DNA of 64,000 nt. Source: Sphingomonadales bacterium. GTDB taxonomy: Bacteria; Pseudomonadota; Alphaproteobacteria; Sphingomonadales; Sphingomonadaceae. The notes beneath the pieces are model-generated. The model ran no database searches. It saw nothing but the letters and a program-made list of their open reading frames with translations, and was not told the DNA's origin. Below are positions 36,828 through 45,826 of this stretch, piece after piece (the first letter of the stretch is position 1; the number at the start of each line of letters is the position of its first letter). The stretch lies in contig JANYGX010000020.1 of the NCBI GenBank assembly GCA_025362295.1, positions 157,532 through 221,531 of the forward strand, in the 5' to 3' direction. The position numbers and the translations under genes are program-made.

Positions 36828-38087
36828 TCACACCAGCACCTTCTGCAATTCAGCCACTGGCGCAATATCCGTCTCCGGCCCGACAATCGCCATCGACAGC
36901 GGCCCGTCCAGCATCATCGCGTGCGCTACGCGCATCACCTGTTCTGCTGTGCACGCGTCAATCGCTGCAATAATTTCATGCGTTGGTATCATACGCCCAA
37001 ATATCAGCATTTGTCGGCCAAGTGTTTCCGATAAACCGGCACAGGATTCCATCGACATGAACAGCCCGGCTTTCGCCTGCGCCTTGGCGCGTTGCATTTC
37101 CTTGTCTGTGATGTCACGCGTGGCCTTCGCCCAGGTTTCGAGTGTTACAGCAACTGCCTTGCGCGCATTGTCTTGCCCTGTCGCCAGATAAATTGAAAAC
37201 ATGCCTGTATCGGTATACGGCGAGAGCGAGCAGGATATGCTATAGACAAGTCCGCGTTCCTCGCGCACCTCCTGAAACAAGCGGGACGACATGCCACCGC
37301 CAAGCATCACGCTAAACAGCATTTGTGCATAATAATCCGGACTGGTGTAGGTGCAGGCCGGCACAGCCAGCGCCACATGCACCTGCTCAAGTTCGCGCAC
37401 ATCACGCCGTTCGCCGCCGACATATCGTGCGGCCTCAGGCTCTGGCCGTGTGCCGGATGCAATACCGCCAAGCGCCTTGTCAGCAAGAGCCAACAGTCGG
37501 TCGTGATCAACCTTGCCAGCCGCCGCCAGCACCATGGAGCCGGCATGATAATGATGCGTCTGCCAACCCTTCACACCCTCAGCGGTGAAGCTTCGAATGT
37601 TTTCTGCTGTACCGATAACAGGCCTACCCATGGCCTGGCCTGGCCATGCGATATCGCTCAAATGATCGAATATAATATCATCCGGTGTATCCAATGCCTG
37701 ACCGAGTTCTTGCAAAATAACTTCTTTTTCTTTGCTAAGATCATCGACATCTATGTTTGGCGAAGTGACAAGATCAGCAATCATATCTATGCCAAGGGCC
37801 AGATCTGACGCCAGAATACGTGCATAATAGGCCGTGTGATCACGCGTGGTGTAGGCGTTGAGGTGGCCGCCGACATCCTCAATATCCTCAGCGATTTGCC
37901 GGGCATTGCGTTTGGCCGTGCCCTTGAACACCATATGTTCAAGCACATGAGCAATGCCGTTTTGTGCCGCCGTTTCGGATCGCGCACCGACATCGATGTA
38001 AAGGCCAAGTGCTGCGGTTTCGAGGCCTGGCATGTGTAATGTTGCAACGCGAAGACCGTTGGCGAGGGTTGAGATTTTTGGTGTCAT
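36828..38087 (-). CDS. M16 family zinc peptidase (processing-peptidase-like)
   Basis: A pitrilysin-clan metallopeptidase of 419 residues, related to the beta subunit of mitochondrial processing peptidase. The inverted zinc motif HVLEH lies at 47-51 (H47, E50 catalytic, H51), with the distal Glu in LSKEKEVILQE. YSISCSLSPYTDTGMFSIYL and GRPVIGTAENI are family signatures. No signal peptide is evident. Alphaproteobacterial genomes commonly place this gene directly after thrC, as here (67-bp gap with a repeat). Confidence 0.94.
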   Translation of the reverse strand: MTPKISTLANGLRVATLHMPGLETAALGLYIDVGARSETAAQNGIAHVLEHMVFKGTAKRNARQIAEDIEDVGGHLNAYTTRDHTAYYARILASDLALGIDMIADLVTSPNIDVDDLSKEKEVILQELGQALDTPDDIIFDHLSDIAWPGQAMGRPVIGTAENIRSFTAEGVKGWQTHHYHAGSMVLAAAGKVDHDRLLALADKALGGIASGTRPEPEAARYVGGERRDVRELEQVHVALAVPACTYTSPDYYAQMLFSVMLGGGMSSRLFQEVREERGLVYSISCSLSPYTDTGMFSIYLATGQDNARKAVAVTLETWAKATRDITDKEMQRAKAQAKAGLFMSMESCAGLSETLGRQMLIFGRMIPTHEIIAAIDACTAEQVMRVAHAMMLDGPLSMAIVGPETDIAPVAELQKVLV

Positions 38088-38097
38088 GTTATTGCCC

Positions 38098-38122
38098 TTG
38101 CCCTCTCCCCTTGCGGAAGAGA
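38098..38122. repeat. partial GC-rich hairpin repeat between thrC and M16 genes
   Basis: CCCTCTCCCCTTGCGGAAGAG is an imperfect version of the hairpin at 36800 and of the left end of the elements at 42051 and 43097. The 67-bp gap between thrC and the peptidase gene consists largely of this truncated copy. Confidence 0.5.
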
Positions 38123-38154
38123 TGGAACGGAGAAATGCGTTAATTGTCGTTCCA

Positions 38155-39549
38155 TCACGTCACCAAAACACTTTCAATATGGCTTTTGATCGCCTCAACA
38201 TCGTTCGGCAATTTTACAAATCTCTCTTCACGGTTGAACAGGCCCTGCGCCTTCTGGGGCAAGGTTGGCCGAATGCCTGTGGCCCGTTCAACGGCATCGC
38301 GGAATTTCGCCGGGTGAGCTGTGGCCAGCGTGACTATCGGCACATCGGCACTGGCTTTATGCGCCCGTGCCGCCGCCAAGCCAATCGCTGTATGCGGGTC
38401 GAGCACCATACCGGTTTGCTGGTTGGCCCAGCGCAGCGTCAGCGCTGTCTCATCCTCACTGGCACAGAAAGACGTGAACAGTTTTTGCGCTTCAGCCAAC
38501 ACATCCGCTGGCAGTTGCATGGCTTTGGTTGTCTCAAATACCTGCATCACGTCGGCAAGTTTCAAACCATCGCGCTTGTATAAATCGAACAGCAGGCGCT
38601 CAAAGTTAGATGACACCTGAATGTCCATAGATGGTGATGTGGTCGCCTGCACTGTGCCGACAGAATAATCGCCTTTGGTAAGGCCGCGATGCAAAATATC
38701 GTTGCTGTTGGTAGCAACAATTAGGGTCTTGATCTGCAGGCCCATACGCCTTGCAATATATCCGGCAAAGACATCGCCGAAGTTACCGGTGGGCACGGAA
38801 AAAATAACCTCGCGCTCCGGCGCACCCAGACGCACAGCCGCGTAGAAATAATAGACCACCTGCACCATCAGCCGTGTCCAGTTGATGGAATTTACCGCTG
38901 ACAACGTGTGCCGCGCGCGAAAATCCACATCGTTGAACATCGCTTTGACCAAAGCCTGCGCATCATCAAACGTGCCGCTGATCGCAATGTTGTGCACGTT
39001 GGGGGCCATCACTGTCGTCATTTGGCGGCGCTGCACGTCTGATACTTTACCTTCAGGATGCAGCATAAAGATATCCACATAGTCCCGGCCTGCCAGCGCA
39101 TTGATCGCCGCCGAACCGGTATCGCCGGAGGTTGCACCAATCACCGTGATATGCTGTTTTGAACGATCAAGAAACCGCTCAAACATCAGGCCCAACACTT
39201 GCAAGGCAAAATCCTTGAACGCCAGCGTGGGCCCGTGAAACAGCTCCAGCACCCAGTGCTGCTTGTCGAGCTGCACCAGCGGAGCGATCGCTGCGTGGCC
39301 GAAATCCGCATAGGCATGGGTAAAAATGGCGCGTAGCTCCGTTTCGGTAAAGGCACCATCAACAAACGGCGTCGTAATTTTGATAGCTGTCTCCACATAC
39401 GAAAGACCAGCAAGCGCCTTGATGTCTGCAGCAGAAAAATTCGGGATTGTTTCCGGCACATAAAGCCCGCCGTCCCGCGCAAGCCCGGCTAGTGTTACCT
39501 GTTCAAAATCGAGTGCAGAGGCTGAGCCCCGTGTGGAAATATAGCGCAA
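38155..39549 (-). CDS. thrC: threonine synthase
   Basis: The PLP enzyme that converts O-phosphohomoserine to threonine, 464 residues. The PLP lysine is K112 in TLAFKDFALQ. TSGDTGSAAINALAGRD is the phosphate-binding loop, and SVPTGNFGDVFAGYIARRMG is a fold-type II signature. The N-terminus MRYISTRG is typical. The gene starts 3 bp after the end of surf1, so it is transcribed with the oxidase cluster. Confidence 0.97.
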   Translation of the reverse strand: MRYISTRGSASALDFEQVTLAGLARDGGLYVPETIPNFSAADIKALAGLSYVETAIKITTPFVDGAFTETELRAIFTHAYADFGHAAIAPLVQLDKQHWVLELFHGPTLAFKDFALQVLGLMFERFLDRSKQHITVIGATSGDTGSAAINALAGRDYVDIFMLHPEGKVSDVQRRQMTTVMAPNVHNIAISGTFDDAQALVKAMFNDVDFRARHTLSAVNSINWTRLMVQVVYYFYAAVRLGAPEREVIFSVPTGNFGDVFAGYIARRMGLQIKTLIVATNSNDILHRGLTKGDYSVGTVQATTSPSMDIQVSSNFERLLFDLYKRDGLKLADVMQVFETTKAMQLPADVLAEAQKLFTSFCASEDETALTLRWANQQTGMVLDPHTAIGLAAARAHKASADVPIVTLATAHPAKFRDAVERATGIRPTLPQKAQGLFNREERFVKLPNDVEAIKSHIESVLVT

Positions 39550-39552
39550 GAG

Positions 39553-40236
39553 TTACCCTTTATGAAGCTTGTGACGCATAACAAATACCCCGTAAACCAC
39601 CACAAGCACGGTTGCAAAAGCAAACCACTGCAAGGCGTACATAAAATGGTTATTCGGAATATCCGCAAGCTTTGGCGTGGCTGATGGCTGCAAGCCAGGG
39701 GTCGGCACACGGGTTACAACCAGTAGCGGCTCAGTTTTAGGGTTAAGGTTGGCAACCATTTGTTTGAGATCGCGCGCAAAAAACAAGTGTTTTTGAGGGG
39801 CAGGCTGCACCAGCCGCGCCGCCCAGCCAGGGGTATCACTCACCAGAGCCGGGCCCACTATCGGGATGGCAATGGTGATGAGCATCGGCACCCGCTGATC
39901 ACGTGACCAGCCAATATCGACCAGAATATTAGGGCCAGCGCTACGGCGGCACACCCGAATATGCCGAAAGCCGCTTTCACCGGCAGCGCTATTGCCGACA
40001 AGCCATGCCGGTGGACCTTCAAGAACACAGCCCACCTGCACAGGCCGCCATGTCCATTGATCAAGCGGGCGAAGCGTTGCAGGCAGACGGACCTCTTTCA
40101 TCGCCTGCCGGGTCGCAATCGTGCCGAGCAGCCGCACTTTCTCATCGCGCCGCTGCAATTGCCAGATGCCAAGAGAGATAAGCGTGGCAAGCATGATAAG
40201 GGTGGTGAGGGTCGGCCAGAAGAGTGGACGGCTCAT
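39553..40236 (-). CDS. SURF1 family cytochrome oxidase assembly protein
   Basis: An inner-membrane protein (227 residues) needed for heme a insertion into subunit I of aa3 oxidase. Transmembrane helices lie near the N-terminus (about 8-27) and C-terminus (about 200-220), with a periplasmic domain between. SURF1 motifs are LGIWQLQRRDEKVRLL, PVQVGCVLEG, FRHIRVCRR, LVDIGWSRD, and the C-terminal HFMYALQWFAFA (N-x-x-Y-x-x-QW-F type). The start MSRPLFWP at 40236 overlaps the stop of the upstream remnant (ATGA). A longer start at 40257 is less likely. Confidence 0.92.
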   Translation of the reverse strand: MSRPLFWPTLTTLIMLATLISLGIWQLQRRDEKVRLLGTIATRQAMKEVRLPATLRPLDQWTWRPVQVGCVLEGPPAWLVGNSAAGESGFRHIRVCRRSAGPNILVDIGWSRDQRVPMLITIAIPIVGPALVSDTPGWAARLVQPAPQKHLFFARDLKQMVANLNPKTEPLLVVTRVPTPGLQPSATPKLADIPNNHFMYALQWFAFATVLVVVYGVFVMRHKLHKG

Positions 40237-40412
40237 TCGGTTCCTAGGGCTTTGCAAGTTAATGTAATAAAAGTGTGTGCCTCTTTGATGGCTTCATCAG
40301 CCTTGTCTGGTAAAATATTTGAGTTGGCTCCGGTTTCATAATCTGCAACGGCTTTTAAAATATATGCACGACGTAAAAAGATTGGTAACTTTTCAAGCGC
40401 TGGCTCGTCCAT
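40233..40412 (-). pseudogene. HEPN-domain C-terminal remnant between ctaE and surf1
   Basis: A 59-residue frame beginning MDEPALEKLPIFLRRAYILK and continuing AVADYETGANSNILPDKADEA to a stop that overlaps the surf1 ATG. This looks like the last two helices of a HEPN nucleotide-binding/toxin domain (RAY-x-LK-x-xADY pattern). The N-terminal two thirds, with the R-x4-6-H motif, are missing, and the frame simply runs on into ctaE in another phase. Alphaproteobacteria usually have a DUF983 gene at this spot. The ATGA coupling to surf1 means it may still be translated as a small protein. Confidence 0.4.
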
Positions 40413-40431
40413 CACCAACCGGTGGTGTTTG

Positions 40432-41268
40432 TCACTCAGCCGCAGCTGCAGCGCCGAAATTACTGCCCCATACGTAAATGGTGATGAACAGAAACAGCCA
40501 CACCACATCGACAAAATGCCAATACCAGGCGGCAGCCTCAAAGCCGAAATGCTGCCTTGGCGTAAATTGACCCTTGTAGGCGCGCAGCAGGCAGACGGTT
40601 AAAAAGATCGTGCCGATGAGCACATGAAAGCCGTGAAAGCCAGTCGCCATATAAAAGGTCGAGCCATAAATATTGCCGGCAAAATGAAAACCTGCATGGG
40701 CATATTCGTAAGCCTGCACACACGAAAAGCTGGCGCCGAGAATGATGGTGGAAATCAAACCATTTTTCAGGCCCTGCCGGTCGCCGTGAATAAGCGCATG
40801 GTGCGCCCACGTGACTGTGGTGCCAGACAGCAGCAATATCAGCGTGTTGACCAGCGGCAGATGAAACGGATCAAGCACCTCAATGCCCTTTGGCGGCCAG
40901 TGGCCACCAGTGACAGTGGCAATACCCAGAGATGCATCCGGGAACAGTGATGAATTGAAAAATGCCCAGAACCAGGCAACAAAAAACATCACTTCTGATG
41001 CAATAAACAAAATCATGCCGTAGCGGTGATGAATTTGCACCACTTGCGTATGGTCGCCGCCCTCAGCCTCCTTGATCACCGATGACCACCAGAACGTGGC
41101 CGTAAGCAGCACGCCAATCAAGCCGGCATAAAACACAAATTTGCCCCATTCGGTGTGGTGCATGGTGAACACGCCACCAATGGCCATCATCAAGGCGGAA
41201 ACCGACCCCATCAAGGGCCAGGGGCTTGGGTCAACCAGGTGATAATCATGCTGTTTTGTTGCGGACAT
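40432..41268 (-). CDS. ctaE: cytochrome c oxidase subunit III
   Basis: A seven-helix subunit III of aa3-type cytochrome c oxidase, 278 residues. It begins KQHDYHLVDPSPWPLMGS and shows the conserved RYGMILFIASEVMFFVAWFW, GGHWPPKGI, HALIHGDRQ, YEYAHAGFHFAGNIYGSTFY and ATGFHGFHVLIGT, ending in HFVDVVWLFLFITIYVWG. It stabilises subunit I and its proton pathway. It lies 44 bp after ctaG. Confidence 0.97.
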   Translation of the reverse strand: MSATKQHDYHLVDPSPWPLMGSVSALMMAIGGVFTMHHTEWGKFVFYAGLIGVLLTATFWWSSVIKEAEGGDHTQVVQIHHRYGMILFIASEVMFFVAWFWAFFNSSLFPDASLGIATVTGGHWPPKGIEVLDPFHLPLVNTLILLLSGTTVTWAHHALIHGDRQGLKNGLISTIILGASFSCVQAYEYAHAGFHFAGNIYGSTFYMATGFHGFHVLIGTIFLTVCLLRAYKGQFTPRQHFGFEAAAWYWHFVDVVWLFLFITIYVWGSNFGAAAAAE

Positions 41269-41312
41269 TAGTAAGCCTTCTCAAACGTTAGAACATACAG
41301 GGGTCTTTAGCC

Positions 41313-41879
41313 TCAATCCTCGCCCTTTGTCGAGACTGAGTTTGACGCAGCCAGCTGATCGTGCGCCTTATAAAAGGTATAGCTAAGCGTAATGTCTTGA
41401 ATTTGACCTGCAAGGGGATCTTTTGCCATTGCCGGATCGACAAACAACGTTACCGGAAACACCTTGCTTTCGCCAGCTTTCAACAGCTGACGGGTAAAGC
41501 AAAAACACTGCAATTTATTGAAAAAAGGGGCTGCTGGCGCTGGCGTTACGTTAAACACTGCCTTGCCGGTGATCGGCTCAGCCGAATTGTTGCGCGCATG
41601 GTAAGATATTGTCACGGGCTCTCCGGGCGTTACCAGAACGCTGGATTGATCAGCACCAAAACTCCACGGCAAATCCATGTTCACATTGGCATCGAAATGT
41701 ACCCGCACCAGATGCTGGTTGCTCGAACTCGGTGCTTTATAAGCCCGGCGCGGTGTGCCAGCAAAACCGGTCACCTTGCAAAACAGCTTGTACAGCGGCA
41801 CGGCAGCATAGGCCGTTCCCAGCATAGCCACGACCAGCGCTGCCATGCTGAAAGCGACTATGCCGTTGCGGTTCTTCAC
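41313..41879 (-). CDS. ctaG: cytochrome c oxidase assembly protein CtaG (Cox11)
   Basis: A Cox11-type copper chaperone that inserts CuB into subunit I, 188 residues. One N-terminal transmembrane helix (about 9-29) is followed by a periplasmic immunoglobulin-like domain. The copper motif CFCFTRQ is at about 125-130, preceded by FFNKLQ. YHARNNSAEPITGKAVFNVTP is conserved. The GTG start lies inside the stop of the small upstream gene (GTGA), which fixes the start. Confidence 0.96.
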   Translation of the reverse strand: MKNRNGIVAFSMAALVVAMLGTAYAAVPLYKLFCKVTGFAGTPRRAYKAPSSSNQHLVRVHFDANVNMDLPWSFGADQSSVLVTPGEPVTISYHARNNSAEPITGKAVFNVTPAPAAPFFNKLQCFCFTRQLLKAGESKVFPVTLFVDPAMAKDPLAGQIQDITLSYTFYKAHDQLAASNSVSTKGED

Positions 41880-42022
41880 TTATGGCCACTCATTTTGGCG
41901 ACAGTGATAAAATAAAACAGTACCGCCAGTGCCATCAGCACCAGACCAACAACATAGTTACGGGCGCTGCGCTTCGATTGAACATCGACGGCTTTGATGA
42001 GTTTGGTATCGTCTTTGGTCAT
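41876..42022 (-). CDS. small CoxF-like membrane protein
   Basis: A 48-residue protein with one transmembrane helix: a charged N-terminus (MTKDDTKLIKAVDVQSKRSA), then VVGLVLMALAVLFYFITV and a short SGHK tail. Short single-helix ORFs of this kind sit between ctaB and ctaG in many alphaproteobacteria (CoxF-like) and are thought to belong to oxidase assembly. Its TGA stop overlaps the ctaG GTG, so the two are translationally coupled. It is too short for default gene-length cut-offs. Confidence 0.8.
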   Translation of the reverse strand: MTKDDTKLIKAVDVQSKRSARNYVVGLVLMALAVLFYFITVAKMSGHK

Positions 42023-42050
42023 AATGGTTTTCTTTCTTTAATTTTTTACA

Positions 42051-42198
42051 CTCTCCCTTTACGGGAGAGATAGCAAAGTTTAGCGCACTTTCTTGGCGCT
42101 TAAAGAGGCGTGCACATCACCCGAAAAATCTCTCTCCAACAACGACTAAGCCGTGAAGAAAGGCTAAGTCTTCGTATCCTCCCCCGCAAGGGGGGAGG
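42051..42198. repeat. ~150-bp intergenic repeat, copy 1 (left of ctaB)
   Basis: It begins with the hairpin CTCTCCC-TTTAC-GGGAGAG (42051-42069) and ends with CCTCCCCC-GCAA-GGGGGGAGG (42178-42198). Between them lie TCTCCAAC-ACGACTAA-CCGT and GCTAAGTCTTCGTATCCT-like blocks, shared with copy 2 at 43097-43246 in the same orientation. Its right end runs into ctaB and encodes the enzyme's last residues (SSPLAGEDTKT). Confidence 0.75.
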
Positions 42199-43084
42199 AA
42201 TTTATTATCACCCTATCGGCTGCCAATACTGCAAACAGCAAAAACAAATATAATATAGAATATTTGAACAAATCTTTCGGTGCTTTTGCCCGCGCATCTT
42301 GCCACACTGTATAGGCCATGCCGATAAACACCCCACCCAGCACCACAGCGCTATAGCCGTACAGTTTGGAGGTATAGCCAAATAACCAAGGTGCTAGTGA
42401 GCAGGCCACCATAGCGAGACTATAATAGAATATCTGGTTGCGGGTGGTTTTTTCGCCAGCCACCACTGGCAGCATGGGAATGCCTGCGCGCGCATAATCT
42501 GTTTGTGAGAACAATGCCATCGCCCAGAAGTGAGGCGGCGTCCACAGGAAGATCAGCGCAAACAGCAGCCAGGGTAGCAAGGTTGTATCACCGGTGACGG
42601 CTGCCCAACCGATCACTGGCGGGAACGCCCCCGCAGCGCCGCCAATGACGATATTCTGCGGTGTGCGACGCTTGAGCCACACTGTGTACACAAACACATA
42701 AAACAGGATTGAGCCAAGCAGCAAACCGGCTGCCACCAGATTGACAGCCAGGCCCATGATAATGACTGACGCCACAGCCAAACCAATCGCAAACGCCAGC
42801 GCCTCGTTGCGCGGTACCCGTCCATCCGGCAGTGGCCGCTTGGATGTGCGCACCATCAATGCATCGCTGTCCGCCTCAATATACATGTTTAGTGCTCCGG
42901 AAGCCCCTGCCCCGACGGCAATGCAAAGAATTGCCGTAAAGCCAAGCGTGAAGCCAATATGTCCAGGTGCTGCCAGCAAACCACACAGGCCAGTGAACAC
43001 CACTAGCGACATCACACGAGGCTTGAGCAAGGTGAAGTAATCCTGCCAAGCGGATACGGTGAGGGTGTCGTTCGATGTGATCAT
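42164..43084 (-). CDS. ctaB: heme o synthase (protoheme IX farnesyltransferase)
   Basis: A UbiA-superfamily prenyltransferase that adds farnesyl to heme b for the aa3 oxidase, 306 residues with about nine transmembrane helices. The first Asp motif is seen in LNMYIEADSDALMVRTSKRP, followed by LPDGRV, and the second in PHFWAMALFSQTDYARAGIP. VVFTGLCGLLAAPG near the N-terminus is typical. The final 11 residues come from an intergenic repeat (42164-42198) and have no counterpart in the family. It lies between ctaD and the small CoxF-like gene. Confidence 0.96.
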   Translation of the reverse strand: MITSNDTLTVSAWQDYFTLLKPRVMSLVVFTGLCGLLAAPGHIGFTLGFTAILCIAVGAGASGALNMYIEADSDALMVRTSKRPLPDGRVPRNEALAFAIGLAVASVIIMGLAVNLVAAGLLLGSILFYVFVYTVWLKRRTPQNIVIGGAAGAFPPVIGWAAVTGDTTLLPWLLFALIFLWTPPHFWAMALFSQTDYARAGIPMLPVVAGEKTTRNQIFYYSLAMVACSLAPWLFGYTSKLYGYSAVVLGGVFIGMAYTVWQDARAKAPKDLFKYSILYLFLLFAVLAADRVIINSSPLAGEDTKT

Positions 43085-43096
43085 GGCTACCTTCCT

Positions 43097-43246
43097 CTCT
43101 CCCCTTGCGGGAGAGATAGATTATCGGCGCTTGCTTGCCGATGAGCGGCGCTGAAAGAAGTGTTGCGCTTCACCCAGCGACCGTCTCCAACTTCGACTAA
43201 ACCGTAAAAAAATGCCAAGTCTTCATATCCTCTCCTGCAAGGGGAG
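43097..43246. repeat. ~150-bp intergenic repeat, copy 2 (right of ctaB)
   Basis: Starts CTCTCCCC-TTGC-GGGAGAG (43097-43115) and ends CCTCTCC-TGCAA-GGGGAG (43229-43246), with the same internal blocks and orientation as copy 1. The whole ctaB-ctaD gap is taken up by this element. Confidence 0.75.
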
Positions 43247-43256
43247 AAAAAAAACT

Positions 43257-44906
43257 TTACTTAATCCTAGGCAAAACTTCAAACTGGTGAAACGGCGGCG
43301 GCGACGGCAAAGTCCATTCCAGCGTCGTTGCTCCCTCGCCCCATGGGTTGTCAGCACACTTCTTGCCTGCCATCAATGTGTAAATCACATTCACAAAAAA
43401 GAAGGCCATGCCAACGATGGTAATACGGTAGCCCCATGACGAGATCATATTCCAGTGCTCGTAAGCGACGTTGTAATCCGGAATACGGCGCTGCATACCG
43501 GCCAAACCAAGCATGTGTTGCGGAAAGAAAATCACGTTCACACCAATAAACGTGAACAGGAAATGCAAATTACCAAGTGTTTCATTATACTGACGGCCAG
43601 AGATTTTACCGATCCAGTAATACCAGCCTGCAAAGATCGCAAACACAGCACCCAACGACAACACATAGTGGAAATGCGCCACCACATAATAACTGTTGTG
43701 CAAAGCCACATCGATACCGGCATTAGAGAGCACCACACCGGTCACACCACCAAGTGTGAACAGGAAGATGAAACCCAGTGCCCACAACATTGGGGTACGC
43801 AGCTGGATGGAACCGCCCCACATTGTTGCAATCCATGAGAAGATTTTCACACCTGTTGGCACGGCGATGACCATCGTTGCCGCTGTAAAATAGGCTTTGG
43901 TGTCAACATCCAAACCGGATGTGTACATATGATGAGCCCAGACCACGAAACCAACCACACCAATCGAGACCATAGCGTAAACCATACCGAGATAGCCAAA
44001 AATTGGTTTGCGGCTGAAGGTGGAGACTATGTGGCTGATCATACCAAAGCCCGGCAAAATAAGAATGTATACCTCTGGATGACCAAAAAACCAGAACAGA
44101 TGCTGATACAAAATAGGGTCACCGCCACCAGCAGGATCGAAGAACGTCGTGCCGAAATTGCGGTCGGTAAGCATCATGGTTATCGCACCAGCCAGTACCG
44201 GCAAAGAAAGCAGCAATAAAAATGCTGTGATCAAAACCGACCATGGGAACAATGGCATTTTGTGCAATGTCATGCCCGGTGCGCGCATGTTAAAAATGGT
44301 CGTAATGAAGTTGATTGCGCCGAGAATTGAAGACGCACCGGCAAGGTGCAAGGCAAGTATGCCCAAATCCACCGCTGGCCCGGGATGCCCCGTGAGCGAA
44401 CAGAGAGGCACATACATTGTCCAACCGCAGCCAATACCATTCTGGCCAGCAGGCCCTTCAACAAACATCGATGTAAACAGCAGAATGAACGCTGGTGGCA
44501 ACAACCAGAACGAAATGTTATTCATGCGCGGAAAGGCCATATCTGGCGCGCCAATCATGAGCGGCACAAACCAGTTGCCGAAGCCACCGATCATAGCGGG
44601 CATGACCATGAAGAAAATCATGATCAGGCCGTGCGCAGTGATCAGCACATTCCACAAATGCCGGGCAGCCGCTTCCGCGCCTTCACCCGTGCCGTGCACA
44701 AAGTGGGTAAGCACTGTAATGCCAGGGTGCATCAGTTCTTCCCGCATGATGCCGGAAATGGCACTGCCAACAACGCCTGCAAAAATGGCGAAGATCAAAT
44801 AGAGTGTGCCAATATCTTTGTGGTTGGTCGAGAGAAACCAACGGGTGAAAAAGCCCATCTTGTGCTCGTCATGCGCGTGATCGTCATGTGTCGCTGCATA
44901 CGCCAT
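43257..44906 (-). CDS. ctaD: cytochrome c oxidase subunit I
   Basis: The catalytic subunit of aa3-type heme-copper oxidase, 549 residues and twelve transmembrane helices. Heme a/a3 and CuB ligands are visible: [37 protein letters not shown] (the His-Tyr cross-link), AHHMYTSG and [15 protein letters not shown]. The K-channel helix [16 protein letters not shown] is present. It begins 9 bp after ctaC ends, so it is the second gene of the oxidase operon. Confidence 0.98.
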   Translation of the reverse strand: MAYAATHDDHAHDEHKMGFFTRWFLSTNHKDIGTLYLIFAIFAGVVGSAISGIMREELMHPGITVLTHFVHGTGEGAEAAARHLWNVLITAHGLIMIFFMVMPAMIGGFGNWFVPLMIGAPDMAFPRMNNISFWLLPPAFILLFTSMFVEGPAGQNGIGCGWTMYVPLCSLTGHPGPAVDLGILALHLAGASSILGAINFITTIFNMRAPGMTLHKMPLFPWSVLITAFLLLLSLPVLAGAITMMLTDRNFGTTFFDPAGGGDPILYQHLFWFFGHPEVYILILPGFGMISHIVSTFSRKPIFGYLGMVYAMVSIGVVGFVVWAHHMYTSGLDVDTKAYFTAATMVIAVPTGVKIFSWIATMWGGSIQLRTPMLWALGFIFLFTLGGVTGVVLSNAGIDVALHNSYYVVAHFHYVLSLGAVFAIFAGWYYWIGKISGRQYNETLGNLHFLFTFIGVNVIFFPQHMLGLAGMQRRIPDYNVAYEHWNMISSWGYRITIVGMAFFFVNVIYTLMAGKKCADNPWGEGATTLEWTLPSPPPFHQFEVLPRIK

Positions 44907-44915
44907 AAATATTTC

Positions 44916-45785
44916 CTATCGCAAAACTGTTTTGGCTGCAGTGTCTGCCAAAGCCATCTGGCCAGCCCCTGCCACACCGTTATTATTGAGAGCAAATTTG
45001 GTTTTGGCCATAGCCAGCCAGGCCGCGTATTTCTCCGGTGGCAACACGTCAACCGCCACGGGCATATAACCATGGTTGATACCGCAAATCTGATTGCATT
45101 GGCCGTAATACGTGCCAGGCTTATCGACCTTGAACCATGTCTCGTTCAACCGGCCGGGCACAGCGTCCATTTGCACGTAGAAAGATGGGATCATCCAGGC
45201 GTGAATAACATCGGCACTTGTAGTGATAATCTTGATAATCTTGCCTGCAGGCACAACCAGATGATTGTCCGATTCAAGCAAATACATAGACTTGTCTTTC
45301 AGGTCTTTTTCTGGCTGCAAATTGGCATCAAAGCCAACTTTCTGGTCGATATAATCATACTGCCAATACCATTGGTGACCCGTTGCCTTGATCGTCAGGT
45401 CAGCCTTGCCGGGAATGCGCGCCTCGGCATATAAAAGCTTGAATGACGGCACGGCAATCACCACCAAAATGGCCACCGGCACTATCGTCCATACGATTTC
45501 AATAAATGTGTTGTGCGTGGTTTTGGAAGGCACCGGATTGGCCTTCTCGCGGAAGCGGAACACAACATAAGCCAGCAACAGCAGCACGAAAACTGTAATA
45601 GCTGTGATGATCGGCATCAACAGATCGTTGTGCATATGCTGCGCTTGCACACCGATAGCTGTCACCGCAGGCTGCATGCCTAATTGGCCAGGCAAGGGCT
45701 GACCCGTCAGTGGTTCAGCTGCCCAAGCCCGCACTGTGCATAAGGCTGTTAACAAGCCTGTATATATTTGATTTTTAAACTTCAT
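44916..45785 (-). CDS. ctaC: cytochrome c oxidase subunit II
   Basis: The CuA-bearing subunit II, 289 residues. A signal peptide (cut near AWAAE), two transmembrane helices (about 57-80 and 100-122) and a periplasmic cupredoxin domain are visible. CuA ligands: His in DVIHAWMIPSF and the C-x-x-x-C...H...M set in CNQICGINHGYMPVAV. The aromatic electron-entry stretch GHQWYWQYDY is present. There is no fused cytochrome c domain, so this is aa3 rather than caa3. It is the first gene of the oxidase operon, with its promoter in 45786-46101. Confidence 0.97.
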   Translation of the reverse strand: MKFKNQIYTGLLTALCTVRAWAAEPLTGQPLPGQLGMQPAVTAIGVQAQHMHNDLLMPIITAITVFVLLLLAYVVFRFREKANPVPSKTTHNTFIEIVWTIVPVAILVVIAVPSFKLLYAEARIPGKADLTIKATGHQWYWQYDYIDQKVGFDANLQPEKDLKDKSMYLLESDNHLVVPAGKIIKIITTSADVIHAWMIPSFYVQMDAVPGRLNETWFKVDKPGTYYGQCNQICGINHGYMPVAVDVLPPEKYAAWLAMAKTKFALNNNGVAGAGQMALADTAAKTVLR

Positions 45786-45826
45786 TTATATTTCCATTAC
45801 ATGTGATTTTTGATCATCACCAACAA

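Noticed and set aside
36322..37191. 289-codon open frame on the plus strand
   Set aside because: Runs antisense across the methyltransferase, a hairpin repeat and the M16 peptidase; a single protein spanning these is implausible.
44346..45434. 362-codon open frame on the plus strand
   Set aside because: It is antisense to ctaD and ctaC, both of which are strongly supported. The peptide is His/Arg/Cys-rich with no family resemblance.
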